A DNA stretch of 32,933 nt from Hyphomicrobiales bacterium (GTDB lineage: Bacteria; Pseudomonadota; Alphaproteobacteria; Rhizobiales; Methyloligellaceae): NCBI GenBank assembly GCA_021775525.1, contig JAJFHQ010000071.1, positions 1 to 32,933 on the forward strand, written 5' to 3'. Each line of letters starts with the position of its first letter. Position 1 is the stretch's first letter. The notes below the pieces were generated by a model. The model was given only the letters and a program-made list of their open reading frames with translations, was not told the DNA's origin and searched no databases. A program made the translations under genes and the position numbers. Shown here one piece after another: positions 15,492-24,259 of the stretch.

Positions 15492-16232
15492 ATGCCAGAG
15501 ACATTATATCGGAACAGGGTATTTGATTTTATATCAGCGGTCGACCAAACCACTTCGGTGGAGGATGCCTGGTTTCAGACCACGTGCTTCATGACCGAGT
15601 CGGGTGCCAGCCAGGTCGGGATCAAGCTCGGGTTCACGACACCGGAGCCTTTCTTCCTGTGGACGGTCCCGCAGTGGGTGCGCGAGATGTATCTGGAGAC
15701 TGTTTATCCTGACAACGATCCCCGTTTGGAACACTGCACCAAAAATTCGACACCTTACTTCTACGGGTGTGGATTCTGGAAATCCGATGAAACCCTGCCA
15801 GCTCAGCGGCGGCTGTATGATAAGGAAATTTCCTCCGTTTCAATGCGGTCCATGGTTTCAATACCTTTTCATAGCGCTGATAAGAATCAGTCAGGTATCT
15901 TCTCTTATGCCTGTAATTTTCAAAGAGAAGCATTTCAGGATATGTACTCGGCGTTTGGTGCGGAAATGCATTTGGCCGGCTTGGCCGCAAGTAATCACAT
16001 CAGCGCACTGGTGCAAAAAAAGGAATCTGAAAGTGCCGGCCTTACCCGCCGAGAGTGTGAATGTCTGCTTTGGTTGAGTCGGGGGCTGCGCAATGATCAA
16101 ATATCCGAGCGCATGGGAATCCGCCGGGTAACAGTTGAATTTCATCTCGCAAATGCCAGGCAAAAGCTCAATGCAAAAACCAGAGAACAGGCCTTGGTAA
16201 AAGCAATCCAGTTAAACATTATTCAGCCATGA
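15492..16232 (+). CDS. LuxR-type regulator without a visible partner synthase
   Basis: The 246-residue protein has an N-terminal autoinducer-binding-like domain and a C-terminal LuxR helix-turn-helix (LTRRECECLLWLSRGLRNDQI ... VTVEFHLANARQKLNA, about 180-240). In the ligand domain the QWVREMY and YPDNDP segments preserve the tryptophan, tyrosine and Asp-Pro positions. RSMVSIPFHS, where acyl-homoserine-lactone receptors usually have a glycine, looks atypical. No luxI-like gene is in the window, so it may be a LuxR solo sensing a foreign or non-AHL ligand. ATG 15492 follows GGGGCC; a TTG at 15477 is the alternative. The next gap contains two inverted repeats. Confidence 0.85.
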   Translation: MPETLYRNRVFDFISAVDQTTSVEDAWFQTTCFMTESGASQVGIKLGFTTPEPFFLWTVPQWVREMYLETVYPDNDPRLEHCTKNSTPYFYGCGFWKSDETLPAQRRLYDKEISSVSMRSMVSIPFHSADKNQSGIFSYACNFQREAFQDMYSAFGAEMHLAGLAASNHISALVQKKESESAGLTRRECECLLWLSRGLRNDQISERMGIRRVTVEFHLANARQKLNAKTREQALVKAIQLNIIQP

Positions 16233-16313
16233 GACCCTTGGCCAGATAATTGATTCTCCGGGCTAATAATATTTGGCCGTGCAGTTTCTCCAATTCACCT
16301 AGAAAATACACGC

Positions 16314-16332
16314 ACCAAGGGTATTACTTGGT
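16314..16332. repeat. inverted repeat downstream of the luxR-type gene
   Basis: ACCAAG (16314-16319) and CTTGGT (16327-16332) form a 6-bp inverted repeat with a 7-base loop in the A/T-rich gap between the LuxR-type gene and a short ORF. It could be an operator or a weak stop; no U-run follows directly. Confidence 0.4.
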
Positions 16333-16389
16333 CCGATGTTCGATTTTACTATGAAAATCCATAGCTTGAATTTGCGTCCAGGGCCAAAC

Positions 16390-16404
16390 AGTCTGTACAA
16401 GACT
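16390..16404. promoter_or_regulatory. AGTCT-N5-AGACT inverted repeat before a short ORF
   Basis: AGTCT (16390-16394) and AGACT (16400-16404) flank GTACA, ending 25 bases before the start of the short ORF at 16430. Its position and CTGTACAAG-like core are compatible with an operator for a dimeric regulator such as the adjacent LuxR-type protein. That link is a guess. Confidence 0.35.
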
Positions 16405-16429
16405 ATTAAAGTAAATCTATTCTGGTCTG

Positions 16430-16654
16430 ATGATGAAAAAACCTTCTGATATGTTGTCAAGAGAATCAGCGGAAAATTACGTTGATGAGCACACAGCAAA
16501 GGTGCTTGCAGCAGCAGATATCGTGAAGCAGATACGAAAAATAAGAAAACAAGCTGAAGATCATAATTTACAAATGATCGTTTATCTTCTCAATATGGCT
16601 GAGATAGAAGCCTCCGATTTTGTCGCTGGTGCGCCCCACGATGTGGATCAATAA
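16430..16654 (+). CDS. short helical hypothetical protein
   Basis: The 74-residue acidic and basic mixed protein is predicted helical throughout (ENYVDEHTAKVLAAADIVKQI, then IRKQAEDHNLQMIVYLLNMAEIEA) with no signal peptide or cysteines. I know no family for it. Two adjacent ATGs (16430, 16433) lack a strong ribosome site, and composition is more A/T-rich than in its neighbours. Clean helical periodicity and the position after a regulator with inverted repeats favour a real gene. Confidence 0.55.
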   Translation: MMKKPSDMLSRESAENYVDEHTAKVLAAADIVKQIRKIRKQAEDHNLQMIVYLLNMAEIEASDFVAGAPHDVDQ

Positions 16655-16788
16655 GTCCAAAACAGCTCAAATTCAGCATCACTTGCAGGGATGACCACAT
16701 TTGGCCGGCGCCTGTCCTATCCGCTCGAAACTTGTTACCCTTCTTCGCAAATTCCATCATTTTCGCGCTCATGCGGGGAGCAATCGCA

Positions 16789-17628
16789 ATGCATCTGAGA
16801 AGAAAATCTACTGCCTGCGCCTTGAAGGGAAGTATTGTCACGCTATCATCGGTGGTGGTGTTCGGTTGCGGGTTGTCACTTGTTGTTTCGCCGCAAGCGG
16901 CATGGGCCGGTAACGCCAACAAGATCTCCTGCGTCAAGGCCGGTCCACAGGCGCCACGGGACATCACCAGCCTCACGGGTTCCAACGCCATTGCCTTCGC
17001 CAAGGCACCGCCCGCAGGCAAAATGAACCTTTGCGACATTCACTTCCACAAATTTGCCGAGCACAGGGCGAGCGGCTACACGCAGCTTACGGGTAAGGGC
17101 GACCATAAAGGCTATGTGTGCAATGGCCATGCCCCCAAGGCAGGCGCTCACAAGACGGGCGGTCATGGGCCCTCAACGGGCTGTGGCGGGATTGAGAATG
17201 GCGATACGGTGGAGGTGCACTGGGTCTTCACCACCTGCGATGTTAAACCCGGCCCGACTTTGGGGAGTTGTTTCTCGGATACCTGCAAAAACCCGCAACT
17301 GCGCGTCGAAGCCCGCGTATTTTATCTGAGTGATAAGAAACCAGCCGGCAACTTCGGCAGCTTTTCGGATTATTCGTCAGGACGCGTGTCCGTGCCTGCA
17401 GCCAAGGGCGCCGTGGAGTATTCAGGCTCAACCACAGGTTCAGGCTACAATGATGGAACCTGCTCGCCGTTCAAGGTGACATGGAACGTCTCGTCATCCT
17501 GCACCCCACTCCAGACCGCCAGTATCAACAACTGGTGCGGCAAGGATAAAAATGCGTTCAAGGAAGATCACGCCCATGGGGTGCGGCTGCTTGTGAAAGA
17601 CGCAAAGCTGCTCTCCCCCATCAAGTGA
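16789..17628 (+). CDS. putative secreted delta-class carbonic anhydrase
   Basis: The 279-residue protein has a long signal peptide (VVVFGCGLSLVVSPQAAWA, cleavage after about residue 40). Just after it lies LCDIHFHKFAEHRASGYTQ, with H85, H87, E91 and H92. This H-x-H-x3-E-H pattern is the zinc-site signature I associate with the delta-class/CA_like family (diatom TWCA1-like and bacterial relatives). The mature protein also has about eight cysteines spread along it, consistent with an exported, disulfide-containing enzyme. It would interconvert CO2 and bicarbonate in the periplasm. ATG 16789 is chosen for GGGGAG upstream and the well-placed signal peptide; ATG 16771 and 16732 are alternatives. 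No transporter lies beside it. Confidence 0.72.
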   Translation: MHLRRKSTACALKGSIVTLSSVVVFGCGLSLVVSPQAAWAGNANKISCVKAGPQAPRDITSLTGSNAIAFAKAPPAGKMNLCDIHFHKFAEHRASGYTQLTGKGDHKGYVCNGHAPKAGAHKTGGHGPSTGCGGIENGDTVEVHWVFTTCDVKPGPTLGSCFSDTCKNPQLRVEARVFYLSDKKPAGNFGSFSDYSSGRVSVPAAKGAVEYSGSTTGSGYNDGTCSPFKVTWNVSSSCTPLQTASINNWCGKDKNAFKEDHAHGVRLLVKDAKLLSPIK

Positions 17629-17680
17629 CATGTGCAGTACAGTTTGCGGGCTGCGTGGAATGGTAATCAGAATATGAACA

Positions 17681-17743
17681 TGCCAACCGCGGTGCGGGGG
17701 GGATGCACCACGGTTGGCAGTTCGGGGAGGGCGAACCCTCCCC
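17681..17743. terminator. double hairpin between convergent genes
   Basis: TGCCAACCG (17681-17689) pairs with CGGTTGGCA (17711-17719), and inside it GGTGC (17691-17695) pairs with GCACC (17705-17709). Immediately after, GGGGAGGG (17724-17731) pairs with CCCTCCCC (17736-17743) across the tetraloop CGAA. The pair lies between the 3' ends of convergent genes and would suit bidirectional termination, although neither side has a clear U-run. Confidence 0.55.
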
Positions 17744-17751
17744 GGGTGTTG

Positions 17752-18234
17752 CTAGTAATATCCGCGCGGGCCATAGCCGCCTATTGGCTTTACCTTGAGC
17801 ATTTCACCAGAGCAGCGGTTGATCTTGAGGCGATAGCGCATACCGTTCCGGTGTGAGTGAATGACGGCGATGCCGGAGGTGAGTTTCTTGACCCGGAACC
17901 CTTGCCAGCCCTGGTAACGCAACCAGTGCCGGATTTCATTCGGGTTCATGCAATGCCTGCGCCTGCGGTCATGGCGTCCGTAGTACGGTCCGGGATAGGT
18001 CTGTCTGCGGCCATAGCCAGGTGCAGTCTGATAAGGCCGATATCCCTGATAGCCATAGCTTTGGCCCTTGCGGCCATATCCACGGCCATTGTTGTGACCT
18101 GGTCCGCTGATCTGTATGACGCCATTCTTGCCGGCAATGGTGAGGCCGAAATTGACATCCTTGGCTGAGGCCTCCGGCAGGCCGGTCAGCGTCGTGGCGA
18201 TCAGTGCTCCGGCTGCGATGAGTGTGGTTTTCAT
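17752..18234 (-). CDS. secreted Gly/Tyr/Arg-rich protein with a PepSY-like C-terminal domain
   Basis: The 160-residue protein has a signal peptide (MKTTLIAAGALIATTLTG, cleavage near residue 24). A low-complexity middle is rich in G, Y, R and P (GYGRKGQSYGYQGYRPY, YYGRHDRRRR). The C-terminal domain of about 55 residues (MNPNEIRHWLRYQGWQGFRV ... YRLKINRCSGEMLKV) resembles the PepSY-like end of many alphaproteobacterial exported proteins. Function is unknown; the basic, aromatic middle could bind surface polymers or nucleic acid. ATG 18234 is preferred because GGGAGAAGAG precedes it and the signal peptide starts there; the longer reading to 18375 is not supported. Confidence 0.75.
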   Translation of the reverse strand: MKTTLIAAGALIATTLTGLPEASAKDVNFGLTIAGKNGVIQISGPGHNNGRGYGRKGQSYGYQGYRPYQTAPGYGRRQTYPGPYYGRHDRRRRHCMNPNEIRHWLRYQGWQGFRVKKLTSGIAVIHSHRNGMRYRLKINRCSGEMLKVKPIGGYGPRGYY

Positions 18235-18379
18235 ATCTCTTCTCCCAGTCTTGAGTGCATCAAAGTTCAAATTCTGGATGTGAGAATGCCTGAGGCGCTC
18301 TGAACGGACCTCGAACGAGGTGTTCATCCGCCATTCATGTTGCCGAGCTTGTTTTTGAGGAATGCCTAGGCACAAAAAA

Positions 18380-18420
18380 ATCGCCGCGCCAGCGCCTTTG
18401 TGAGGCGTCGGCGCGGCGAT
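18380..18420 (-). terminator. rho-independent terminator of the chemoreceptor gene
   Basis: Read on the minus strand, ATCGCCGCGCC (18420-18410) pairs perfectly over 11 bp with GGCGCGGCGAT (18390-18380). The inner arms GACGCC/GGCGCT partly pair, and a run of T follows. It lies 36 bases after the stop of the chemoreceptor gene and is a textbook intrinsic terminator. Confidence 0.93.
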
Positions 18421-18455
18421 ACTGTTCGTACAATCCTTGTCGTGGGCAATTTGGG

Positions 18456-20225
18456 TTAAGCGGCCTTGATGCCTTCAAGGAAGTCGTTGACCTTGCTGCT
18501 CAGCATCTCGGACCTCGACATCAGGTCCTTTGCGGCTTTCTGAACTTCATCTGCTACCCTGCCGGTATCTTCGGTCGCAATCTTGACTTCCCCCATTGCA
18601 GTCATGGTTTCCTGGGTGCCCATGGAAACCTGCTGGACGTTCTGGGCGATTTCACCGGTCGTTGCTGTCTGTTCCTCGACGGCTGCGGAGATCGCCGAGG
18701 TGATTTCATCCATCTTGGAAATGGTTGCGCCAATATTTCCGATAGCAGTCACGGCGTTCGAAGTACCTGATTGAATGGACTCGATTTGCTGCGAAATCGT
18801 TTCCGTCGCCTTCGCGGTCTGGCTTGCCAGTTCCTTGACTTCCGATGCAACGACGGCAAAGCCCTTGCCCGCTTCGCCGGCGCGGGCGGCCTCGATTGTG
18901 GCGTTCAACGCAAGGAGATTGGTCTGCTCGGCAATCTCGGAGATCATCTGAACGACTTCGCCGATTTCCTTGGCAGCTCCTTCAAGCGTCTGAACAGATT
19001 CATTTGTCGAGGATGCCTGTTCAACGGCTTCCCTGGCAATCGTCGCGGACTGCTGAACCTGCGTGGCTATTTCACGGATTGAGCTGTCCATCTCCTCGGT
19101 TGCCGACGCGACGGTCTGGACATTTGCCGTGGCCTGCTCGGTGGAACTGGCCACCACGGTAGACTTCTGATTGGTTTCCTCAACGGCCGCCGCCATCGTG
19201 TTGGCGCTTTCTTCAAGGCCGGTAGCAGACTTGCTCACCGCCTCAAGGACCTCCTTGGACGATGCATCAAATTCCTTGGTCAGCTTATCAAGCGCTTCTG
19301 CGCGGCGTTGTTTGGCCGCATCTTCCTGTTTTTGCTGTTCAGCGAGCTGCTGAGATTGGATCGTCATTTCCCGCAAAGCCTCGTAAGCCTGTGCCGTCTG
19401 CCCGATCTCGTCTTTGCCTTTGACACTGACCTCGCGCGATGTGTCTCCGGTTGCGAGTACACCGAGAGCGTCCACGACTTGTGTCAGTGGACCGCCGATA
19501 CCGCGCACAATGAAGAAACAAAGCGGCAGGGAGAGAACAAGCGATGCTGCCACCATGATGAGGCCCATGATCAAAGCTTGTTCCTCATGATGCTCTACCT
19601 TTTCGATGGACTTCTCAGTGAAGCTTTCAATTTCGAGAAGAAGCCCTTCGATTTCCTTGTCGAGCGCGTCTTCTTCCTTCTCGATCTTGTGAGCGACCTC
19701 CTCGATGGCATGGGCATCCATGGTGCCGGCTTTCGCTCCATCGAAAATCTCATGGACATGAGTTTCAAAAACTTTATGTCCCTCTTCGTAGTGCTTGAAG
19801 CCTTTCAAAATTTTGGTGTATTCCGCTTTCACAGCAGGGTGGGAGGTATGCTCGATGACGGACTCTGCCAGCTTTTCGGCCTGTTTGATTTCCTTGGCCA
19901 GCTTCTCACTCAGTTCATTGAAGTGTTTCTCGACCTTCGCCAGATATTCTTTTGCTTTTGGCTCGGTTTTCAGCTGCTCTGCAAATCTGACACCGCGCTC
20001 GAATTCGATCGCCTGCTCAAGCTGGTGAACAGTGATCTTGGTCGTGAGTGCCGTCAGGGGCATATGTTCAGCCGACACTTCATGAATCTCGGCCTTGATG
20101 ATGTTCAACTGGAACAGGATCGTGGCTGCGACAATCACATTGGCAATGATAAGAAATCCTACAAGACCCCAGATCTTGTGTGCCACGCGCAGGTTTGAAA
20201 ATTTGGAAAACAGGGACAAATTCAT
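18456..20225 (-). CDS. methyl-accepting chemotaxis protein
   Basis: The 589-residue chemoreceptor has one membrane helix at about 18-40, a periplasmic or external helical segment of about 170 residues and a second membrane helix near 210-230. A HAMP domain ([21 protein letters not shown]) and the cytoplasmic signalling hairpin follow, with the conserved tip [22 protein letters not shown] and [15 protein letters not shown]. The sensor segment is unusually rich in E, K and H ([25 protein letters not shown]) and four-helix-bundle-like; no ligand can be assigned. The C-terminus lacks a CheR-tethering pentapeptide. ATG 20223-20225 has GGAG 9 bases upstream. A strong terminator follows, and a sensor-less hybrid kinase lies upstream on the same strand. 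Confidence 0.93.
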   Translation of the reverse strand: MNLSLFSKFSNLRVAHKIWGLVGFLIIANVIVAATILFQLNIIKAEIHEVSAEHMPLTALTTKITVHQLEQAIEFERGVRFAEQLKTEPKAKEYLAKVEKHFNELSEKLAKEIKQAEKLAESVIEHTSHPAVKAEYTKILKGFKHYEEGHKVFETHVHEIFDGAKAGTMDAHAIEEVAHKIEKEEDALDKEIEGLLLEIESFTEKSIEKVEHHEEQALIMGLIMVAASLVLSLPLCFFIVRGIGGPLTQVVDALGVLATGDTSREVSVKGKDEIGQTAQAYEALREMTIQSQQLAEQQKQEDAAKQRRAEALDKLTKEFDASSKEVLEAVSKSATGLEESANTMAAAVEETNQKSTVVASSTEQATANVQTVASATEEMDSSIREIATQVQQSATIAREAVEQASSTNESVQTLEGAAKEIGEVVQMISEIAEQTNLLALNATIEAARAGEAGKGFAVVASEVKELASQTAKATETISQQIESIQSGTSNAVTAIGNIGATISKMDEITSAISAAVEEQTATTGEIAQNVQQVSMGTQETMTAMGEVKIATEDTGRVADEVQKAAKDLMSRSEMLSSKVNDFLEGIKAA

Positions 20226-20442
20226 TTTTGTTTTCTCCAGTTCATGGGCAAAGCCGCTTGCCCCTGCTGAGGGCAAGTTGGTCAAATTACTACCTATGGC
20301 TGTAGAGATTGGTGTTCTTTTATGAACAATTTATTGAGATGAAAACTGAATAAAATTAACTATAAATAAATGTCGATCTGAGTGCTTTTTGCAACGGACA
20401 GAGGAAGTTCTGCCAACCGTGGATTGTACAAATGAGCCAATT

Positions 20443-21687
20443 TTACAGGGTTGAAATTGCCGTCTGCGGCTCGATCCCGATGTGCCCTGAAAGAGCTTCG
20501 AATAAATCGGCGGCATTTATGGGTTTGGACACGTAACCGTCCATGCCGGCGGCCAGGTAGGATTCCCTGTCTCCCTTCATGGCATTAGCCGTCAGGGCGA
20601 TGATTGGCACCTTGGCGACCGGTCCTTCGAGTGCGCGGATATGCTTGGTGGCTTCCATCCCGTCCATGACCGGCATCATGATATCCATCAGCACCACGTC
20701 GAACTTGCCTTTCTGGACCATTGTCACCGCCTCCTGGCCGTTAACGGCAATCTCGTGGGTCAGACCGAACTGATCAAGGTAAGCCGCAATTAGCATCTGG
20801 TTGATGTCATTATCCTCGACAATAAGCATATGTCCCTTCAAGGGACCCATGGTGGCTTTTGCAGCTACCGGGGCCTCATTTGAGGGCATGGCCTTGCCTG
20901 ATTCTCGTACACGCACGGTGAACCAGAACATGGAGCCCTCATTGGGTGTGCTTTCACACCCCAACTCGCCGCCCATTAATTTGGCTAGGTGGCCGGCAAT
21001 CGACAGCCCCAGCCCCGTGCCACCATATTTTACGGCCACCGAACTGTCGGCTTGAGCATAAGGTTCAAACAGACGCTTTATCTGCTGCGTGGTTAGGCCG
21101 ATGCCCGTATCCGCGATCTCGAACCGCAGGACGATTTCATCTCCGTCCTGGCCGTAGCCGGCGCGGATGCGAACTGAGCCTGATTCAGTGAATTTCAGCG
21201 CATTATCGACAAGGTTATTGAGGATCTGGCGGATACGAACGGGGTCGCCACTTAAATTTGCCGGACACCCTTCAGCAATGTCGAGACTGGAGGCGAGCCC
21301 CTTGTCATCCGCCCGGGCCTTAAGTTCCGCACCAACGCTTTTCATCAACTCGGCGAAATCGAAATTGACCGTTTCCAGTTCAAATCGTCCAGCGTCCAGT
21401 TTGGAATAATCGAGGATCTCGTTGAGCACGGTGAGCAGAGCGCGGCCCGATTGCTCCAGGGTCTCCGCATAATGCCGCTGGCGGTCATCAAGCCCCGTAC
21501 CCAGCAGCAAATCCGCCATGGAAATGATCGCGCCGAGCGGCGTTCGTACTTCGTGGCTCACCGTTGCCAGCAATTCTGATTTCGCCTTGTTGGCGGCGTG
21601 CGCCTTGGCGAGCGCCGCCTCGAGGTTTTTCAACCGGGCGGCGCTATCGTTTGATGCGGGCGGAGTCTGGGTCATGTTGGCGGTCAC
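20443..21687 (-). CDS. hybrid histidine kinase without a sensor domain
   Basis: The 414-residue protein starts with a short coiled coil (about 15-38) and goes straight into a HisKA domain with phospho-acceptor H45 (ATVSHEVRTPLGAI). A HATPase domain follows (N box NNLVDNALKF at about 157-166, G boxes ADTGIGL and GGTGLGLSI), and then a receiver domain with phospho-acceptor D335 (VVLMDIMMPVMDG) and K388. It lacks membrane helices or PAS/GAF input, so it must sense through a partner or act as a phosphorelay hub. GTG 21687 has AAGGA just upstream; ATG 21675 is possible but without a ribosome site. It lies about 220 bases upstream of the chemoreceptor gene. Confidence 0.9.
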   Translation of the reverse strand: MTANMTQTPPASNDSAARLKNLEAALAKAHAANKAKSELLATVSHEVRTPLGAIISMADLLLGTGLDDRQRHYAETLEQSGRALLTVLNEILDYSKLDAGRFELETVNFDFAELMKSVGAELKARADDKGLASSLDIAEGCPANLSGDPVRIRQILNNLVDNALKFTESGSVRIRAGYGQDGDEIVLRFEIADTGIGLTTQQIKRLFEPYAQADSSVAVKYGGTGLGLSIAGHLAKLMGGELGCESTPNEGSMFWFTVRVRESGKAMPSNEAPVAAKATMGPLKGHMLIVEDNDINQMLIAAYLDQFGLTHEIAVNGQEAVTMVQKGKFDVVLMDIMMPVMDGMEATKHIRALEGPVAKVPIIALTANAMKGDRESYLAAGMDGYVSKPINAADLFEALSGHIGIEPQTAISTL

Positions 21688-21755
21688 GGGATCCTTGGTC
21701 TTCGGGATACTGGCCCGCCGCCCGTTAACGTTTGCTTAAGTCCTGCAGGCCCGCA

Positions 21756-22631
21756 TTATGGTTTTGTGAGGCCTGCCAGAAAGCGGATGTCTTCGGGGCT
21801 CGCACCCCCGGCGCGCAAGCTCGCAAGGGATTGATCTTTGTGGCTCTTGGAGAGCTTTCGGCCTGCTTCATCCCGCAGCAAGGCATGATGGTGGTACAGC
21901 GGTTCCGGCACCTCGAGAAGCACCTGGAGCAGCCGGTGGATGTCGGTTGCCGCAAACAGATCCTGCCCCCGGGTGACGTGGGTGACGCCCTGACGGGCGT
22001 CGTCGGTGACGACGGCAAGGTGATAGCTCGTCGGGACATCCTTGCGAGCTATCACCGCGTCTCCCCAGCGGTCCGGCTCGGCGGGCATGGTTTTTATCTC
22101 ACCGTTATGCGGGTTAAATTCACCGAAGGTGAGCGGCCCTGGAGACATTGCGCGCGCTGTTTCTATGGCCTTGTCCATGTCAAGCCTCAGGGCAAATGGT
22201 TCACTGGCTCTTTTGCGGGTGGTTGCCTCGGTGCTGGAAAGCTCCTTGTGCAGTCCGGGATAGAGCGGCGCGCCATCGGGGTCGTTTTGTCCTGCAACCG
22301 CATGGGCCGCGATTTCCTTGCGTGATGCGAAACAGGGATAAAGCAGGTCCATTCCATCGAGCTTTGTCAGGGCCCGGGTGTAGGATTCAAAATGTTCCGA
22401 CTGGCGGCGAACCGGCTCCTCCCAGGTGAGGCCAAGCCACGCCAGGTCATCCAGCATCTGCGCTTCCAGTTCGGGGCGGCAACGCTCGAGATCGATGTCC
22501 TCGATGCGCAGCAGAAAGCGTCCGCCCATTTTTTGAGCCAGCTCAAATGTGACGATGGCGGAAAGGGCGTGGCCCAGATGCAGGGCGCCATTTGGGCTTG
22601 GCGCAAATCGGAAGACGGGCCCGTTTGTCAT
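21756..22631 (-). CDS. gluQ: glutamyl-Q tRNA(Asp) synthetase
   Basis: GluQ-RS charges glutamate onto the queuosine base of tRNA(Asp) and does not recognise an anticodon through a C-terminal domain. The 291-residue length and the absence of an anticodon-binding domain separate it from GltX. The class I catalytic fold starts with RFAPSPNGALHLGHALSA, including the HIGH-type motif H18-L-G-H21, and the KMSKS-type motif reads KLSKS near the C-terminus. RIEDIDLERCRP is the expected substrate-binding stretch. The usual zinc-binding cysteine cluster is reduced (YPCFASRKE), a variation seen in some members. Confidence 0.9.
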   Translation of the reverse strand: MTNGPVFRFAPSPNGALHLGHALSAIVTFELAQKMGGRFLLRIEDIDLERCRPELEAQMLDDLAWLGLTWEEPVRRQSEHFESYTRALTKLDGMDLLYPCFASRKEIAAHAVAGQNDPDGAPLYPGLHKELSSTEATTRKRASEPFALRLDMDKAIETARAMSPGPLTFGEFNPHNGEIKTMPAEPDRWGDAVIARKDVPTSYHLAVVTDDARQGVTHVTRGQDLFAATDIHRLLQVLLEVPEPLYHHHALLRDEAGRKLSKSHKDQSLASLRAGGASPEDIRFLAGLTKP

Positions 22632-22693
22632 TGTAGATTGTTTTAGTCCGGTAAACGTATTTTGGGAATGGCGGGCTTACCCGCGATACGGGG

Positions 22694-23332
22694 TCAGTCG
22701 TCTGCCGGCTTGTTTCCGGCGCGCTTCTGGATACGTAAACTCGCATAACGAAGTGTCATTACGACAAGGACGAATGTGAACACATGCCCGCTCGCTTCCA
22801 GTGTTTCCTCAACATTGTCATGCCACAGCACATAGTCGGGCAAGGAGTGGAAGACGTGCCTGTCAAACAACTTGGAGACGAAATACGTCCACAAGGCCAA
22901 GGGCAACAGAGTGCCAATTGCACGCTGGGAGAGGAACTCCTTGAGTACATCGCGCTTGTAGGAGGCCATGATCGTCAACACGATGACCGTGATGTAAAGC
23001 CCCCTGCTGGTGCCGTAAAAGTGCAGCTCACGCAGAAAGAGCGCCCAAACCAAGCAGGCCAGCATGAGCGTGAACAATTCACGTGTCCAGTGATGCACGA
23101 ACAATACCAGCATTGCCGTCAGGCCAATGATCGTCGGTGCAATGATTTCCATAACCGGCTTTTCAGTCATCCAGCCGATCGGTGTTTCGCGTATCAGAAG
23201 AATGATGACGCACAGCAGGAAAGGTAGAGGCCAGACCCAATAGGGGGTATTGAGCAATGCCATCTTGGCTGACTCAAAATGATGGCTGATCGTGCCTGCG
23301 ATGCCGAATTTTTTTGTGGAAGCGCCGACCAT
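22694..23332 (-). CDS. conserved hypothetical integral membrane protein
   Basis: The 212-residue protein has about six hydrophobic segments, for example VWPLPFLLCVIILLI, IIAPTIIGLTAMLVLFVHH, LFTLMLACLVWALFL, LYITVIVLTIMA, LLPLALWTYFV and VFTFVLVVMTLRYASL. Conserved-looking polar motifs (RELHFYG, HDNVEETLEASGH) carry histidines and acids within or near the membrane. I cannot name the family with confidence; it reminds me of small uncharacterised alphaproteobacterial membrane proteins. ATG 23332 is used; ATG at MALLNTPYW is an alternative start. It is divergent from the glycosylase gene. Confidence 0.72.
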   Translation of the reverse strand: MVGASTKKFGIAGTISHHFESAKMALLNTPYWVWPLPFLLCVIILLIRETPIGWMTEKPVMEIIAPTIIGLTAMLVLFVHHWTRELFTLMLACLVWALFLRELHFYGTSRGLYITVIVLTIMASYKRDVLKEFLSQRAIGTLLPLALWTYFVSKLFDRHVFHSLPDYVLWHDNVEETLEASGHVFTFVLVVMTLRYASLRIQKRAGNKPADD

Positions 23333-23435
23333 AGTTTCTCTTACTCACTGCTGAAAACACGCGGCGCATGTTAGAGCATATTCAGGCTGTGCATGTGCCA
23401 AATATTTTAGATGGTCCCAAGCATCGAAGGTGTAA

Positions 23436-24083
23436 ATGCCCCGCATTATAGAAACTGAAGCGGACATTGCCGAGGGGGCGAAAGCACTCGCGGACGCGTG
23501 CGAGCACATGGCGGGGGTCTATGCCGTAATAGGCCCGCCGCCCCTGCGCCGCCGCCCATCGGGCTTTGAAGGCCTGGCGCGGATTATCACTGGCCAGCAA
23601 TTGTCGGTCGCGAGCGCGGCCGCCATATGGGGCCGGGTCGAGGCAGCCGTGACACCAATGGAGCCCGGCGTCTGGCAGCGTAAACGAACTGCGAGTTTGA
23701 GAAAATGCGGTTTGTCTGCGGGCAAGGTCGCAACTATCAGTACCATTGCCGAAGCCATCACCAGTGATGCACTTGATCTTCATGCGCTGGTCAATGCTGA
23801 TGAGGATCTCATCAAGGAGCGGCTGACTGCGTTGAAGGGCGTCGGGCCGTGGACGGCGGATATCTACATCATGTTTTGCCTCGGCCGGGCCGATGGATGG
23901 GCACCGGGAGACCTGGCGCTGCGGTATGCAGTGCAGGATGCCACCGGCGCAGAAGACATGCCGAGCTTCTCGGAGATGGACGACATCGCGGAAACCTGGC
24001 GGCCCTGGCGCGGCGTTGCGGCACGAATGCTTTGGGCCTATTACGCAGTGCGGCGGGCGCAAAAGGATGCTCAGCCCGGATGA
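23436..24083 (+). CDS. DNA-3-methyladenine glycosylase II (AlkA-like)
   Basis: This HhH-GPD superfamily base-excision glycosylase probably removes alkylated purines. The 215-residue protein shows the helix-hairpin-helix LKGVGPWTAD (133-142) and the catalytic aspartate D159 in APGDLALRYA. IITGQQLSVASA at about 50-61 is the usual N-terminal signature. It is shorter than E. coli AlkA and lacks the N-terminal beta domain and any Ada fusion, as in many alphaproteobacterial versions. No iron-sulfur cysteine cluster is present, which argues against EndoIII or MutY. Confidence 0.92.
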   Translation: MPRIIETEADIAEGAKALADACEHMAGVYAVIGPPPLRRRPSGFEGLARIITGQQLSVASAAAIWGRVEAAVTPMEPGVWQRKRTASLRKCGLSAGKVATISTIAEAITSDALDLHALVNADEDLIKERLTALKGVGPWTADIYIMFCLGRADGWAPGDLALRYAVQDATGAEDMPSFSEMDDIAETWRPWRGVAARMLWAYYAVRRAQKDAQPG

Positions 24084-24259
24084 ATGGCACTCTGGACATC
24101 CCCATCAATAATAAGTGCCGGCAAGCATATGACTAACGAGTCCCTAAAAAATATATCGGATTTTGTTATCAAATTTTAATACTCTCTCAACCATTCTCTC
24201 CTCAGTTGAGAACGCCGGTCTATCAATCTACGGTTGCGCGGGGCAAGCAGGGGGTAGGG

